This document shows, piece after piece, positions 11,064 to 22,539 of a stretch of 64,000 nt of DNA (position 1 is the stretch's first letter; the number at the start of each line of letters is the position of its first letter). The stretch covers positions 5,756,902-5,820,901 of the forward strand of contig NC_087076.1 in the NCBI RefSeq assembly GCF_026151205.1, written 5' to 3'. Made by a program: the position numbers and the translations under genes. The notes beneath the pieces were generated by a model that worked only from the letters and a program-made list of their open reading frames with translations, did no database searches and was not told the origin of the DNA. Origin of the DNA: Bolinopsis microptera. Its lineage: Eukaryota > Ctenophora > Tentaculata > Lobata > Bolinopsidae.

Positions 11064-11711
11064 TCAGGACAACTGCATCGAGTGCGTCCTCCTCCAGTTC
11101 AGCATTGAGTTATCGTTTGTCGGAGTGTAGCCCGGAACCGGTGGTGTTTCTGGGTACTGTTCCATAAATCTGCCTAGACCAACTTTGAAACTGTCTAGCA
11201 ATGTGATACTCCGGAGCTCCGATGGGAGCACGTTGAAGAGCTGAGCTGCTCTAACTCTAAAGCTGTTGTCGTAATCTGTTCTTACCGACTACTGTGCGTT
11301 TTTGTTCATGGCTGGGATCTCTGCCTTAATACCATGCCTTTGATGAGACTTGAACTCGAAGCCCGTATCGTTCGGAGCATGTTCATTAAGAATTTTCCAT
11401 ACATGAATAATAGAATAACGCTCTCTCCGCCTCTGAAGGGACATCAACTTAAGCTTCTTCAGCCTGTCCCAGTACTGGAGATCACGGCAACCAGATATCT
11501 TTCTAGTAAAGGATCTCTGTACAGTCTCCAGCTTTTGTATCTCTGTGACTTTTGTAGGGTTCCAGACTGGACAGCAGTACTCTAGCTTTGAGCGAACCAT
11601 GCTTTTGTATAAAGTCAGCATGACTACTTGTGACCGGTCTCTAAAGGCACTCAATGTCCAAGCCGCCATTTTTCTAGCTCCTTGAACTGTCTTCTCAATG
11701 TGAGGACCCTA
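11064..11711 (-). pseudogene. LINE (CR1/L2-like) reverse transcriptase C-terminus
   Basis: The frame from 11711 down to the stop at 11064-11066 holds HIEKTVQGARKMAAW, RSKLEYCCPVWNP, KLETVQRSFTRKISG and YWDRLKKLKLMSLQRRRERY, which are thumb-domain motifs of CR1/L2/Jockey-type LINEs. A TAG at 11289-11291 interrupts the frame; the same frame then continues with AAQLFNVLPSELRS to a natural end. It is 5'-truncated at about 11711 and points toward the unrelated endonuclease fragment at 10040. Confidence 0.75.
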
Positions 11712-12302
11712 TAGGAGGTTGCGTGTGGGTAGTCACTTTTGGGCCACCCTGTAGCTATTTGACACTGGGACCCTTGACCTTCTATTCAAAATTTGAATCA
11801 AATGGTGGCAGTTTACTTTATAACTGCAATACCTTAAGTTGTATTGATCTGAAAGTTTTTGTATTGTGCGTGTTGCTGGGTTGATTATCTTAATGTTTAT
11901 AAAGAAGTTTAACAATAAGGTTCGGTCACGGGCCCTATAGTTTGTTGGTCAACAAACACTACAGCTGACTTGAAATCAAGTTTCACAAAAAGTCGTTGAG
12001 AAACGTTATTGGTCCGGTATTTAAATGGTTTAAAACATAAATAGCCGGAGTAAGCCGGTCTGCAGGCGACCGTTTTTATTTTAGATGTCAGTATTGGAGC
12101 GGGTCAATTTGTTTGTTACTAGACTTATTTATTTCTTGGAAAAATATGACAGGTGACAGATCACACCATCTAATTATTGAGTTAAGTACCTAACTGACGA
12201 AAAAAAAACATTTGAAATGCGCAGATCGGTATAAAGCAAAATATTAAACTTGAGTGAAAGATACGATTATAAAAGTTAAATCAACATTGCATTGAACATG
12301 CA

Positions 12303-12395
12303 TTATTCGGTCATTTTCCTACTTGTTCCAAGAACTGCACTGACTGCCAAAAGCATCAAAGCAGTGACCACAACGATTTTCAGAGACATGTTCAT
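12303..12395 (-). CDS. Signal-peptide exon, likely first exon of LDLa/PLAT gene
   Basis: ATG at 12395 (a second ATG is six bases on) begins MNMSLKIVVVTALMLLAVSA, a clear signal peptide with a hydrophobic core and small residues before the likely cleavage site. A weak donor (AA|GTAGGA, exon end 12323) leaves phase 1, which matches LDLa exon C. If unspliced, the frame closes at 12303 as a 30-residue secreted peptide. The link to the LDLa gene rests on phase and strand only. Confidence 0.5.
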   Translation of the reverse strand: MNMSLKIVVVTALMLLAVSAVLGTSRKMTE

Positions 12396-12399
12396 TCTG

Positions 12400-13900
12400 T
12401 ATTCTGTTATTCTGGAAAGTGAAATATTGCAAAAAGGGTAAAAAACGAATTTCAAAGTAGAAACTGACCTTCGTGCCACTATAAAAATTGAATGAATCGT
12501 TTAAAACGCAGTTATTGATATTCTGATAATTTTTAATAATTATTTTATAAAAATGGAACCAGTCATCCTAAATGGAAATGTTTAAAAGCCTTATAATAAC
12601 AGTTCAGTCTTCTAAAATTTGTACGGAAAAGTTGAACAAATTAAATTCTTTGTCATAATCATAATAACTTGATAACATTTCAAAGTTACCCAAATGTATT
12701 ACTCAACAGATTTTCCTGACGAAAATGTCCAACTCAAGCATCACTACAGATCAAAACCCTATTTAAATTGAACCCATTATTATAACAAACCACTATACTA
12801 GCCCGTAGTATATTAATGTAGTAGTACCAGCCAATGTATACTAAAAATATATACAAACAAAAACTTGTTAAGATAGTAAACAAGTTTTTGTAAGCGAGTA
12901 GCCTCTGGTTATATATAGTAGTACTGTGTGAAATTCACGACAAAAATGAGTTACTGAATTATCGCCCACGAGGCTCAAAGTCCCTGGAGCAGAACTGAAT
13001 GTTAGTGAACTGCATAGAGCAGCTCTTTAAACTTAAAGGGGATAACTGAACTCATCGTGTCTCAACAATCGAACTCTACCTTGTTTTATTTTGTTCCAAA
13101 AATGTCGTATTGTTTAATCTTAAAATGCCCGAGACAGAGTTGTGAGGTTTTTAGAACAAATATGACTGGAGCAGTGCAGCTGACGAGAGACCGACTAAGG
13201 GGGACCCCAATAATTAGGGGTCCTATCATATCACCAAATAGTGACGTATAATTAGTGGTGTGATCCACCAGTAGATGTAGCTGTACATTAAGAAGTTAAC
13301 ATGATCTTTAAGATTTGTCTGCTGGACTCGTAGATCACATAAGAGACGGGAGCTCTTGCTAATGGGGGTGGTTCTAGTATTAAGGGACGTGAGACTTTCG
13401 TGTCGAAAGCTTGCAAGGGAGTATATATACTGGAAGATGAAAGATAAATTATGAACCAATCTATGGCAGTATGACTTATGAAGTATCGCATCTACAACTT
13501 GAAGATGCAACTTGTATCAAACTTGTAGTCAATGAAACAAGAAATTCAATGAAACAAGAAATTCAATTTTAGCACATTTTACAGAATAAAAAGATGTAAA
13601 GCAATTCATAAAATATAATGCCCATTTGGTGTATGACTTTTTGTCCTTGACTGCTAGTATGGTTTTAAAAGGACAGGTAACTAACAGGGCAATTGGAATG
13701 CGCGTGCCTGGAAGCTTTTGCACACACCGAAACGCTAGTTCAGTTAGATTTTTAGAGACAAGGCTCATATTAGGACTAGAAGAAATTTGTTAGTAGACAT
13801 TAGGGGTTCTGTTTATAGTTGTTACTATAGGTTGCAGTCTTGTTGTGACAAAAAGTCTACACTAAAATATGCTTTAGTTTATATTGTGTAGTTCAAGGAT
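12400..13900. other. No gene recognised
   Basis: AT-rich sequence with only short, overlapping frames on both strands at 13050-13770. None shows a domain, splice-flanked homology or a signal peptide that I can support. This would contain the promoter of the minus-strand gene starting at 12395. Confidence 0.4.
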
Positions 13901-14235
13901 ATAAAATGCAGCTTCAAGGTGGATATTAGAGAGCTGGCGAAAGATTATGGCCTTTGTATCAATGGTTATAATAAGCTGTACAAGTACAAGCTAAGTGTAA
14001 AGACAAAGTGCCGTTCGCTGGTGCAGTTCTCTGGTGCTCAAGGACAAAAGAAAATCGCGATTATTTAGGCCAAAAATCAAGGCGCCGCGACAAGCCAAAC
14101 TAGGCAAAATCGCGGCGAAATATAATGTATTAATTGCAGAGCTAAGTTAGATGTCATATATTCGTTAAACTAGCCAGCATTATAGTTTAGTTAGATTAGG
14201 GAGCGATAAGCAAAACAGTAGTATATTACTAAGCT
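13440..14235. repeat. Dispersed repeat, copy 1
   Basis: The block 14056-14230 (GGCGCCGCGACAAGC, CTAGGCAAAATCGCGG, TTCGTTAAACTAGCCAGC) recurs at 17395-17560, and 13440-13500 recurs at 17318-17375 in the same order. The second copy lacks the intervening ~550 bp. No coding signature. Confidence 0.6.
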
Positions 14236-14792
14236 ATTACATCCAGGTAGATGCGGATCGATAAAACGGAGTACGACGAAGACTTGAAGTCATCTATTCT
14301 CGATCAGCGTGCCTTAAGGAATCTCTAATAGAAAGCCGAACCGCATGGAGAACAGCATTATGCACAAGAGAACGGCACCTTGTATTCATGTTTAGCTTGT
14401 ACTAGCTTTTGTATAAGTTGCTGGGGTGGAATCGAAATTCCAAAACACAGGTAGATTGCAGATTAGAATTGGTGCAATTGCAAAGCGATGTATAAGAGTA
14501 AGACTGCTAGTTGGTAACATCCGCGATTTTGATCATAAAGAATACTACTTAAAATGGGCATGTTCGAGAACTTATAATAAATATATTATGGCTAGCAAGA
14601 ACTACTGTCTTGAACACACTAAACCGAGCAGAAAAATATGAATCCGGAGAAAAATATGAATCCGGAGAATCTGCACATGTATCATACATTTATGGAACTA
14701 TTAAAAATCCTTAAATCTTATGTCCCTCAGTCCATTAAAGATCTTTTCAAGTTCTGCCCTAAAAATTAAAAAATTCGTTTGATCCCATTAAA

Positions 14793-14948
14793 CTGAGATT
14801 GGATATCTCGCAACAGAACTTTCTGTACACCTCTAGCTCTACCAAAATTTGGAATGATCTCATCCCAGCAATGTATAGTATAACTATGACTATCACTATC
14901 AGGATCTTCAAACATGCTATTGTCAAAGCCTACTTTGAGAATGACTAA
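14793..14948 (+). pseudogene. LINE ORF tail
   Basis: An open frame reading LRLDISQQNFLYTSSSTKIW NDLIPAMYS and on to a stop at 14946-14948 is the usual end of CR1/Daphne-type LINE ORFs (a W.sLP-like motif and then a terminal helix). Upstream, 14690-14760 contains a shifted frame of the same element. Short and dead. Confidence 0.45.
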
Positions 14949-15311
14949 ATTCCGTTTATCACCAAAACGTACCTTTAACTTACCTAAAAATATAGTTTGA
15001 TATAGCTGGTTACTTCTTCATGAATTAATTTAGTCTGTACAGATGTTCAAACCCCCCCCCCACTCCGTTATCAGTTTTACAAATAGCTATTCTGTCAAAA
15101 TTACGCTAGCGTAATCATTTGGAAAATTTGGGTTCAGTTGTCGTTTTACGCTGATTGGGGCTTGGGCACCCAATTAAGCTGAAAAAAATCACGATTTGTC
15201 GCGGAGAATGGGAAAAATCAAGATTCCGCACGTGCCGCGATTTCCTTCTGACCTTGCTGGTGCTTAGTACTGGGTATATATTTAAGACTTACACTCAACA
15301 ACTGCGTAAAG

Positions 15312-15960
15312 TTCGAGGAGGTTATAGGGGCTACTAGAATCAAGTACGTTAGAGGAGGTTATAGGGGCTACTAGAATCAAGTACGTTAGAGGAGGTAGGG
15401 GCTACTAGAATCAAGTACATTAGAGGAGGTTATAGGGGCTACTAGAATCAAGTACGTTAGAGGAGGTTATAGGGGCTACTAGAATCAAGTACGTTAGAGG
15501 AGGTTATAGGGGCTACTAGAATCAAGTACGTTAGAGGAGGTTATAGGGGCTACTAGAATCAAGTACGTTAGAGGAGGTTATAGGGGCTACTAGAATCAAG
15601 TACGTTAGAGGAGGTTATAGGGGCTACTAGAATCAAGTACATTAGAGGAGGTTATAGGGGCTACTAGGAGGGAGTGTTCACGCCACGCCCACTGTAATTG
15701 GGCGCGGCTTACGAATTTCAGGATATCTAAGTTTGACCATATCTTAATCTTCTGTGAAATGTTGGGGAGCAATTTGAAGGACGAATTACGTGAGTTTATT
15801 AAATAGGTTGCGGTGGTGGGTAGTCGATTTTGGGCCACCCTGTATTTATTTTGTACTCAAAAACAACTGCGTAGGTTAGAGGAGGTAGGGGCTACTAGAA
15901 TCAAGTACGTTCGGTGGAGGTAGGAAGCTAGAATCAAGTACGTCCGAGGAGGTGGGGGAC
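15312..15960. repeat. 37-bp tandem repeat
   Basis: About nine and a half near-identical copies of a 37-bp unit (AGGAGGTTATAGGGGCTACT then AGAATCAAGTACGTTAG) span 15312-15668. One copy lacks TTATA. Degenerate copies follow at 15868-15960 and a fragment at 16285-16310. Between them, 15690-15850 is unrelated sequence ending in a phrase (TTTTGGGCCACCCTGTA) that is also at 11736-11755. Confidence 0.85.
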
Positions 15961-16789
15961 TAAGGTGGTGTAAGCTAATTGATTTAGAATTGAGTTAAAA
16001 TAACCATAATGAACATGCTACTCATATGGTATAAAACTAGACAAATTAATGTCTGCTCCTGTTCTTGAGGGGTTATGTTTGGGATTAGGGTTCGTTCCCA
16101 TATAACGTAATCAACCGAGGGGGGAGGGGGTTCCCAAAATCATTACGGTTGAGATTAAAAAATTGCTAGATATTGATTATATTATAATGTGAACGACCCA
16201 TTGTATTGTATTATAAAGAGGACTGATAGCTTCATAGAAACTATCATACAATTGCACAGTACATTCAATCACTGGCGTTGAGTTCGTGGAGGTAGGGGCT
16301 ACTAGATCTATTAGTGTGCTTTAATCATGAAGGACAATTTTGCGATGGGTAAAAACTTTAAGACTAGACAGTGTTTAGTTTAACTTCTTGTTTATATAGG
16401 GTGGATAAGTTAATTGATACGTAGCTTCATCGGAGGGGGATTTGTTTCTAAAAGTATATAAAGAGATATACGAAAAGGTGTTTTTTCGAGGTGCTGTTCA
16501 AATAAATGTGTTAGTCGTCTTCAGCTAGTGATGATGTTGCTGTGGGATTGAGTATATATGATGGAAGTGGTGTACAATGAAGTGCCTTGTTCTTAAAACA
16601 TGTGTCGTTTTAAATGAATTGTAATCTAACCATATCAAATATGACTTAAATGTTGCTACTATGATCCATTTTTTTAAATTCTGCCTCTATGAATATCGCT
16701 GAGACCTGTGCTAGGACCAGACCATTGCTAAAGTGCTAACCTGCTAGATGAGTTCTAGGTTCATTATTCATCGATGGTACGGTTATTAC

Positions 16790-17015
16790 GTTAGTAAGGA
16801 TACCAAATTCCTTGGTATTGTATTAGATAGTAAGTTAATCTGGGCTGCCCATTATGTAATACATTGATAAATAAAACCTTCGGTCCATGGACTGGATGCA
16901 ATCTGTAGTGTTCGACACTCGATTCTGGTGAAAAACTAGATTTGAAAATATATAATGCTCTCTTGAATCACATATCGTTATGGTATAAGTGTTTGGGGCG
17001 TTGTCTTAAATTAAA
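16790..17015 (+). pseudogene. Decayed LINE reverse transcriptase fragment
   Basis: Conceptual frames read TKFLGIVLDSKLIWAAH and, after stops, ITYRYGISVWG. These match the FLG..D..L.W..H and YG...WG motifs of Jockey/CR1-type RTs. Multiple stops; no full domain. Confidence 0.45.
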
Positions 17016-17104
17016 ATTATATTGGCTCTCATACTTAATAGTTTATTACTGTCACCGATAATAAGTATTATATATAATGATATTCTATCATCATTTTGTA
17101 GTAT

Positions 17105-17290
17105 AGTTATGCCCCTAGATGTGCCCGAGATGTCGCCCAGGTGTGCCCCAGGGTGGGTCTGCCCGGGTGCTGCCGATGTGTGATTCTGCCCAGATGTGCC
17201 CGGGTTGTGCCCTAGGTGTGCCCAGGTGTTGCCCGAGTTTGTCCCGAGGTGTGACCCAGGTGTTCCCCAAGATGTGCATCGGCAGATATC
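17105..17290. repeat. Degenerate GTGCCC(C/A)GG minisatellite
   Basis: A GC-rich patch in AT-rich sequence, built from about 12-15-bp variants of GATGTGCCC and GTGTGCCCAGG. A 68-residue frame across it (17119-17325) is a by-product of the repeat. Confidence 0.65.
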
Positions 17291-17317
17291 CGAGTTGCCG
17301 AGTATTTAGATATCTGG

Positions 17318-17600
17318 AAGATTGAAGTTATAAATTATGAACCTATCTTTGGACAGTATGTCTTATTTAAAGAAATATCGCGATTTGTTAGGTCTCACAA
17401 ATACGGGCGCCGCGACAAGCAAACTAGGCAAATCGCGGCAAAAAAAAAAGATAATGTATTAATTGATGGAGCTAAGTTAGGATGTCCATATATTCGTTAA
17501 ACTAGCCAGCTTTAGTTTAGTTAGTTTTGGGAGCGATATGCAAACAATTAGTATACCTTATCGGACCTTATTTGGACGGACATTATGAACGCTGAGGCCC
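17318..17600. repeat. Dispersed repeat, copy 2
   Basis: Second copy of the 13440-14235 family. Its right end abuts the phrase ACCTTATCGGACCTTATTTG (from 17557), which also occurs at 8316, so two repeat families meet here. Confidence 0.6.
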
Positions 17601-18163
17601 TAGCGGTTTATTTAACTAGCAGAAACCGTTTAAACCTAAATACTTAGTGTCTAAGACTTCAGGAGACTAAATAAATTATTACCTCAATTTAATTCGGAGT
17701 TTTTGGACACCACTTGGGGGTTCAATTTTTGGCTCTAAAACTCCTATTCCTTGGCCAATTTTTTATTTTTTTTTCCATGCCTTGGGGAAAATTGTTTTTG
17801 GAGGCCATTAAAGCTTTTGTCCAGTCAAAAAGTATCAGTTGTAATCTTTTTACGGTTTTTGCGGAAAGTCGCGTTAAAGTTGATGCCGTGGTGTCAGTTA
17901 AAAGGGTACGGTAAACACACTCCATAGATATCTCTCGCTTTATATATAGTAAGATGTCCGTCTAAATAAAGTTCCATTCATTTAAGGTCCGTCCCAAGTC
18001 CGTTGAATTTTATTTCCATAAATTTTATCCATTAACGCCTTTTTTGCATTTCGAGTATACCCTGGACCTAATAACTTTTCTCTATCATTATTGTTTTGAA
18101 AGTGATATTATGAATAAATAAATAATAAAAAATACATCTCTCTTAAATTATCTTATATATTAC
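17601..18163. other. No gene recognised
   Basis: Overlapping frames on both strands at 17714-17925 show no domain. No exon that could follow the signal-peptide exon at 18164 was found. Confidence 0.4.
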
Positions 18164-18263
18164 CTCCCTGGCAAGTACAGTAAGCGAGGTTCATTGTATT
18201 AATCATCAGAGAGACAACAAGAATTCTGGTAAGGCTCAACCAAAACATTGACAATCTGTTCAT
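18164..18263 (-). pseudogene. Orphan signal-peptide exon, paralogue of the lectin-like gene's first exon
   Basis: ATG at 18263 opens MNRLSMFWLSLTRILVVSLM followed by a stretch ending AYCTCQG, with donor G|GTAATAT (phase 1). It is about 95 percent identical to 24472-24562. The similarity continues upstream (18264-18560 versus 24563-24850), so exon 1 and its promoter were duplicated together. No downstream exons are recognisable within 10 kb, so it is called an orphan exon or gene fragment; a gene with very diverged exons cannot be excluded. Confidence 0.6.
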
Positions 18264-18560
18264 GAAAGAAAAGTTTATTTACTATCAGTAAAAGTAACTC
18301 AATAGTAACCGCCCTAAGCTGGAAATAAACCTTAGATGAAGCTTTGAAGCTTTGAAGCAGATTATTGAATAGATCCTGAGCCTAGGTGAGAGGTCACGTA
18401 CTAAAAAAATGATATTATTGGCTGCACTCAGGTCATGTAATCAATTCGAAGCTTTTCATTGGGTGAGACTGGAGTGGTTCTAATGCTATAGAGGACTAAA
18501 GACTTAACAGTATTCAGCTGGCCTAGTGATGTGCTGTAGATTGTGTATGCGCTCCAAATA
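18264..18560 (-). promoter_or_regulatory. Duplicated upstream region (putative promoter), copy 1
   Basis: Shares with 24563-24850 the segments AAAAGTTTATTTACTATCAG, AAGCTTTTCATTGGGTGAGA and AGGACTAAAGACTTAACAGT, all upstream of the paired signal-peptide exons. Conservation of non-coding sequence next to both exons is consistent with a promoter, but recent duplication alone would also explain it. Confidence 0.35.
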
Positions 18561-18902
18561 TGAGGGCTAGCTTGCTTATGATGTGCGTACCAGGAAGGTA
18601 GCAGTGGTAAAACACTCCCGGAACAGAGTTAAAGCTATCTGAATACCTTCCTTTTGAGGGGCTACTATAATATTTCTGTACACAAATTATTGTACGAAAC
18701 AATTTCGTCACACAGAACTTGTTCCAAAAAATAACTCGATTTGTGATGGCCAGACCATTTTCAAACCACCACCTGCTATAAATCGATTATTGTGGCCATT
18801 TTTCGCAGGGCTTTTATAAGCGATTAAAATTGCTGTAATTTGTTTACCCTAGGAAGGTCAAGGTGGTGCAGCTAGGGACTCTTATATTTTTATATTACAG
18901 TA

Positions 18903-19385
18903 TTTGACCAAAACCCATAATCATGGGTAGAGTGGACCGCTGCCAGTGTCTCTCTTTCCCAAACAAAAGGAAATGATATTAATTTGATTGACCGTTTTCA
19001 AATGCAAAATGATACCGAGAATGAAATCGGTCGCTCGCTTTTCCCATTCATTCACGGCTTATACGAATTGCAATAGGTTTCGATAAATTACATCGATCAC
19101 ATGCTGTAATAATCTCTTTGGGTTGCGTTCGGGTCGATACCTAGTATTTCGGGATAAGGGTGGTAGTTAGTGAATTAGCTGAAGTTTATTGAATCTTTAT
19201 TGCCGAGTACAGCTGTCTTCGGGTATTACATTTGTAAATGAATGGGAAAGCGAGCGACCGATTTCATTCTCGGTATCATTTTGCATTTGAAAACGGTCAA
19301 TCAAATTAATATCATTTCCTTTTGTTTGGGAAAGAGAGACACTGGCAGCGGTCCACTCTACCCATGATTATGGGTTTTGGTCAAA
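18903..19385. mobile_element. 483-bp MITE with ~165-bp near-perfect TIRs and TA target site
   Basis: The left end TTTGACCAAAACCCATAATC is the exact inverse of the right end GATTATGGGTTTTGGTCAAA, and matching extends about 165 bp inwards. TA flanks both ends (18901-18902, 19386-19387), as for Tc1/mariner-type insertion. The short central loop has no ORF. A related left end (ACCAAAACCCAATAAATTGG) lies at 7140, so the family is dispersed. Confidence 0.85.
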
Positions 19386-19399
19386 TATCATCGCTTTTT

Positions 19400-20178
19400 G
19401 ATTAATGTCAGGGTACTTTATAAAGTCGAAATATAAACTGATATCTTCATTAATAAGGAGGAAGTTTCAACGATTTCGAAATTTTTCCTTTGAAAACATT
19501 TCCTTGTGTTTGGGTAAGCATATCGGTCGATCGCTGACTGAATTTGCCACTTTATACTCATTCAAGTTGGCATTAAATTTATATATAATGACATTGAACT
19601 GTCGTGGTAAAGCAGAATTTGTTCGAAATCACGAATGAGCAAAATTATCACCTTTCGCACGTGCAAACTATGAGCGGACGTTGCGTGCGCATCCAATATT
19701 GAATCGCCGTAAATTTTTGCGTGTTGGTGTTTTATATATAGTTTGATAAGCATGCAAAGTTTCAAAGTATTTCAAGAAGAACTGCAATCACAACGGCACA
19801 CCAACGTTTACAGAAAATGGTAAAAACAGCAATTTTCAGTGATTTTAGCAATTTTCTATCAATTTGGGCGTGTCCCCACGTGTGCAACTTTTAGATTTTT
19901 AACTTTAAAACTAGCCTAATACACAATTTATACCTATAGGAAGCAGAACTGAGCTCCACAACCCAAGGGATAGCCCAGCACCAGAGAATACTAAATCGCA
20001 AAATTGACGTTTTTATAAAATAATTCTTCAAAAAAGCACTAACTTCAATGGCAAATATCTTTATGAAGGAGCAAGGTAGGGAAACTTTCCGGTAGATTTT
20101 CAGAATGCTTGAACAATTATCTAAGGTGAAAATGTCCTCAGATTTTGAATAAAGTTACCCCTTAATGGTGTAAAATCA
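19400..20178. other. No gene recognised
   Basis: AT-rich sequence with frames at 19405-19638 and 19562-19765 (opposite strands) that lack domains. The part after 19900 reads like the interior of an unclassified repeat but has no second copy in the window. Confidence 0.4.
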
Positions 20179-22131
20179 GTTTGAAAAGTTGTTATTTTGT
20201 CAAAAATAAAGTTTTAAAAACACTTAATTTGATGACGTCATCAAGTGGTGATGATGACGTTAAATTATTTTTTGATATAATTGAAACTGAAGTGTAAACA
20301 ATTATCTTTAAGACCTGTGGTCGGAAATTGCTGTATCTTTTATACTTTTGAATCTCCGGACACTTAAATTCAGGCTACAATTGACTACATTTGACTGGCA
20401 AAGCGTCTATCCCTGAATATATGTATCACGACAATCTATCGTAAAACAGGGGTTCCAGAAAACCCATTTCCCGATACTCCTGAAACACGAAATTCTTTTT
20501 ACAGTCGACTTGGTCAACGTCTAGACGCCCTGCAAAGTTTCAGATCTTTAACTTAATTTTAACATGGTTTTTAAGGCACCTGAATATGGCAATTTTGGGT
20601 TTTTTACCGAATTTCGTATAACATGCTGGCGCGTATTTTGCGTAAATTTCTTAAAAACCTCCACATAACTATTTCTTGTTCCTGTCATCTTTAACATTGA
20701 ATTAGAATGATTTGAACTTAAATATACCTGCTGAACTACTTTCGATGAGTCTTAATGCCCGAAAAACAATAAAGGGTTATATTTATAAAAGTAAAGGGGG
20801 TAAATAGTAAAGGGGGTAAATAGTATTGTGTTTGAAAAGTTGTTATTTTGTCAAAAATAAAGTTTTAAAAACACTTAATTTGATGACGTCATCAAGTGGT
20901 GATGATGACGTTAAATTATTTTTTGATATAATTGAAACTGAAGTGTAAACAATTATCTTTAAGACCTGTGGTCGGAAATTGCTGTATCTTTTATACTTTT
21001 GAATCTCCGGACACTTAAATTCAGGCTACAATTGACTACATTTGACTGGCAAAGCGTCTATCCCTGAATATATGTATCACGACAATCTATCGTAAAACAG
21101 GGGTTCCAGAAAACCCATTTCCCGATACTCCTGAAACACGAAATTCTTTTTACAGTCGACTTGGTCAACGTCTAGACGCCCTGCAAAGTTTCAGATCTTT
21201 AACTTAATTTTAACATGGTTTTTAAGGCACCTGAATATGGCAATTTTGGGTTTTTTACCGAATTTCGTATAACATGCTGGCGCGTATTTTGCGTAAATTT
21301 CTTAAAAACCTCCACATAACTATTTCTTGTTCCTGTCATCTTTAACATTGAATTAGAATGATTTGAACTTAAATATACCTGCTGAACTACTTTCGATGAG
21401 TCTTAATGCCCGAAAAACAATAAAGGGTTATATTTATAAAAGTAAAGGGGGTAAATAGTAAAGGGGGTAAATAGTATTGTGTTTGAAAAGTTGTTATTTT
21501 GTCAAAAATAAAGTTTTAAAAACACTTAATTTGATGACGTCATCAAGTGGTGATGATGACGTTAAATTATTTTTTGATATAATTGAAACTGAAGTGTAAA
21601 CAATTATCTTTAAGACCTGTGGTCGGAAATTGCTGTATCTTTTATACTTTTGAATCTCCGGACACTTAAATTCAGGCTACAATTGACTACATTTGACTGG
21701 CAAAGCGTCTATCCCTGAATATATGTATCACGACAATCTATCGTAAAACAGGGGTTCCAGAAAACCCATTTCCCGATACTCCTGAAACACGAAATTCTTT
21801 TTACAGTCGATTTGGTCAACGTCTAGACGCCCTGCAAAGTTTCAGATCTTTAACTTAATTTTAACATGGTTTTTAAGGCACCTGAATATGGCAATTTTGG
21901 GTTTTTTACCGAATTTCGTATAACATGCTGGCGCGTATTTTGCGTAAATTTCTTAAAAACCTCCACATAACTATTTCTTGTTCCTGTCATCTTTAACATT
22001 GAATTAGAATGATTTGAACTTAAATATACCTGCTGAACTACTTTCGATGAGTCTTAATGCCCGAAAAACAATAAAGGGTTATATTTATAAAAGTAAAGGG
22101 GGTAAATAGTAAAGGGGGTAAATAGTATTGT
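20179..22131. repeat. Triplicated 651-bp unit
   Basis: Three head-to-tail copies start at 20179, 20830 and 21481 with an exact 651-bp period. By eye they are almost identical; a C/T difference lies near 21810 in copy 3. Each has TGATGACGTCATCAAGTGGTGATGATGACG-like sequence, which includes the CRE-like palindrome TGACGTCA, and ends with a doubled AGTAAAGGGGGTAAAT. No long reading frame. Confidence 0.95.
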
Positions 22132-22539
22132 GAATATAAGAAGCACGGTCATGCTTGCCAGCATTGTGATATAATATATTCATACTATTGGGACACCTGG
22201 GTCACGAAATCATTTGGTGAAAATTTTGTGCAGAAACGCAAAAAATATTCCTTGCCGCCCCTATAACTATAGAGGATAAACAAACGACCACTGCTTGTTC
22301 GTAAGAGCTATCCAATCCTACATGTAACTTGCAGCGTGTCATGTGTCTGTTTATCGGTGGAAAGTCTAGGTAAATTAAGACCTGTTACCGTTCAATTACA
22401 ACTAAACAGATGTTAGGTTTACAGGAGACCTAGTGGACGTGCACAGAGTAACGGAGTTCATAGTTATATTAGTTCCACCTGCTCTCATGAAAAGGAAATT
22501 TTGAATACCGAGCAAATTTTAAATTTGTGGATAGTGTTA
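22132..22539. other. Unique sequence with one dispersed segment
   Basis: 22418-22500 (TTTACAGGAGACCTAGTGGA, then GTGCACAGAGTAACGGAGTT and CCACCTGCTCTCATGA) recurs at 26296-26365. Otherwise nothing recognised. Confidence 0.5.

Noticed and set aside
14426-14641. 71-residue plus-strand frame
   Set aside because: No domain or paralogue; lies in repeat-derived sequence.
15312-15668. CRISPR-like regularly spaced repeat
   Set aside because: Units are directly abutting 37-bp repeats without unique spacers, in a eukaryotic context.
11736-15840. Shared phrase TTTTGGGCCACCCTGTA at 11736 and 15825 as a gene motif
   Set aside because: Too short and without coding context; probably a fragment of a dispersed element.
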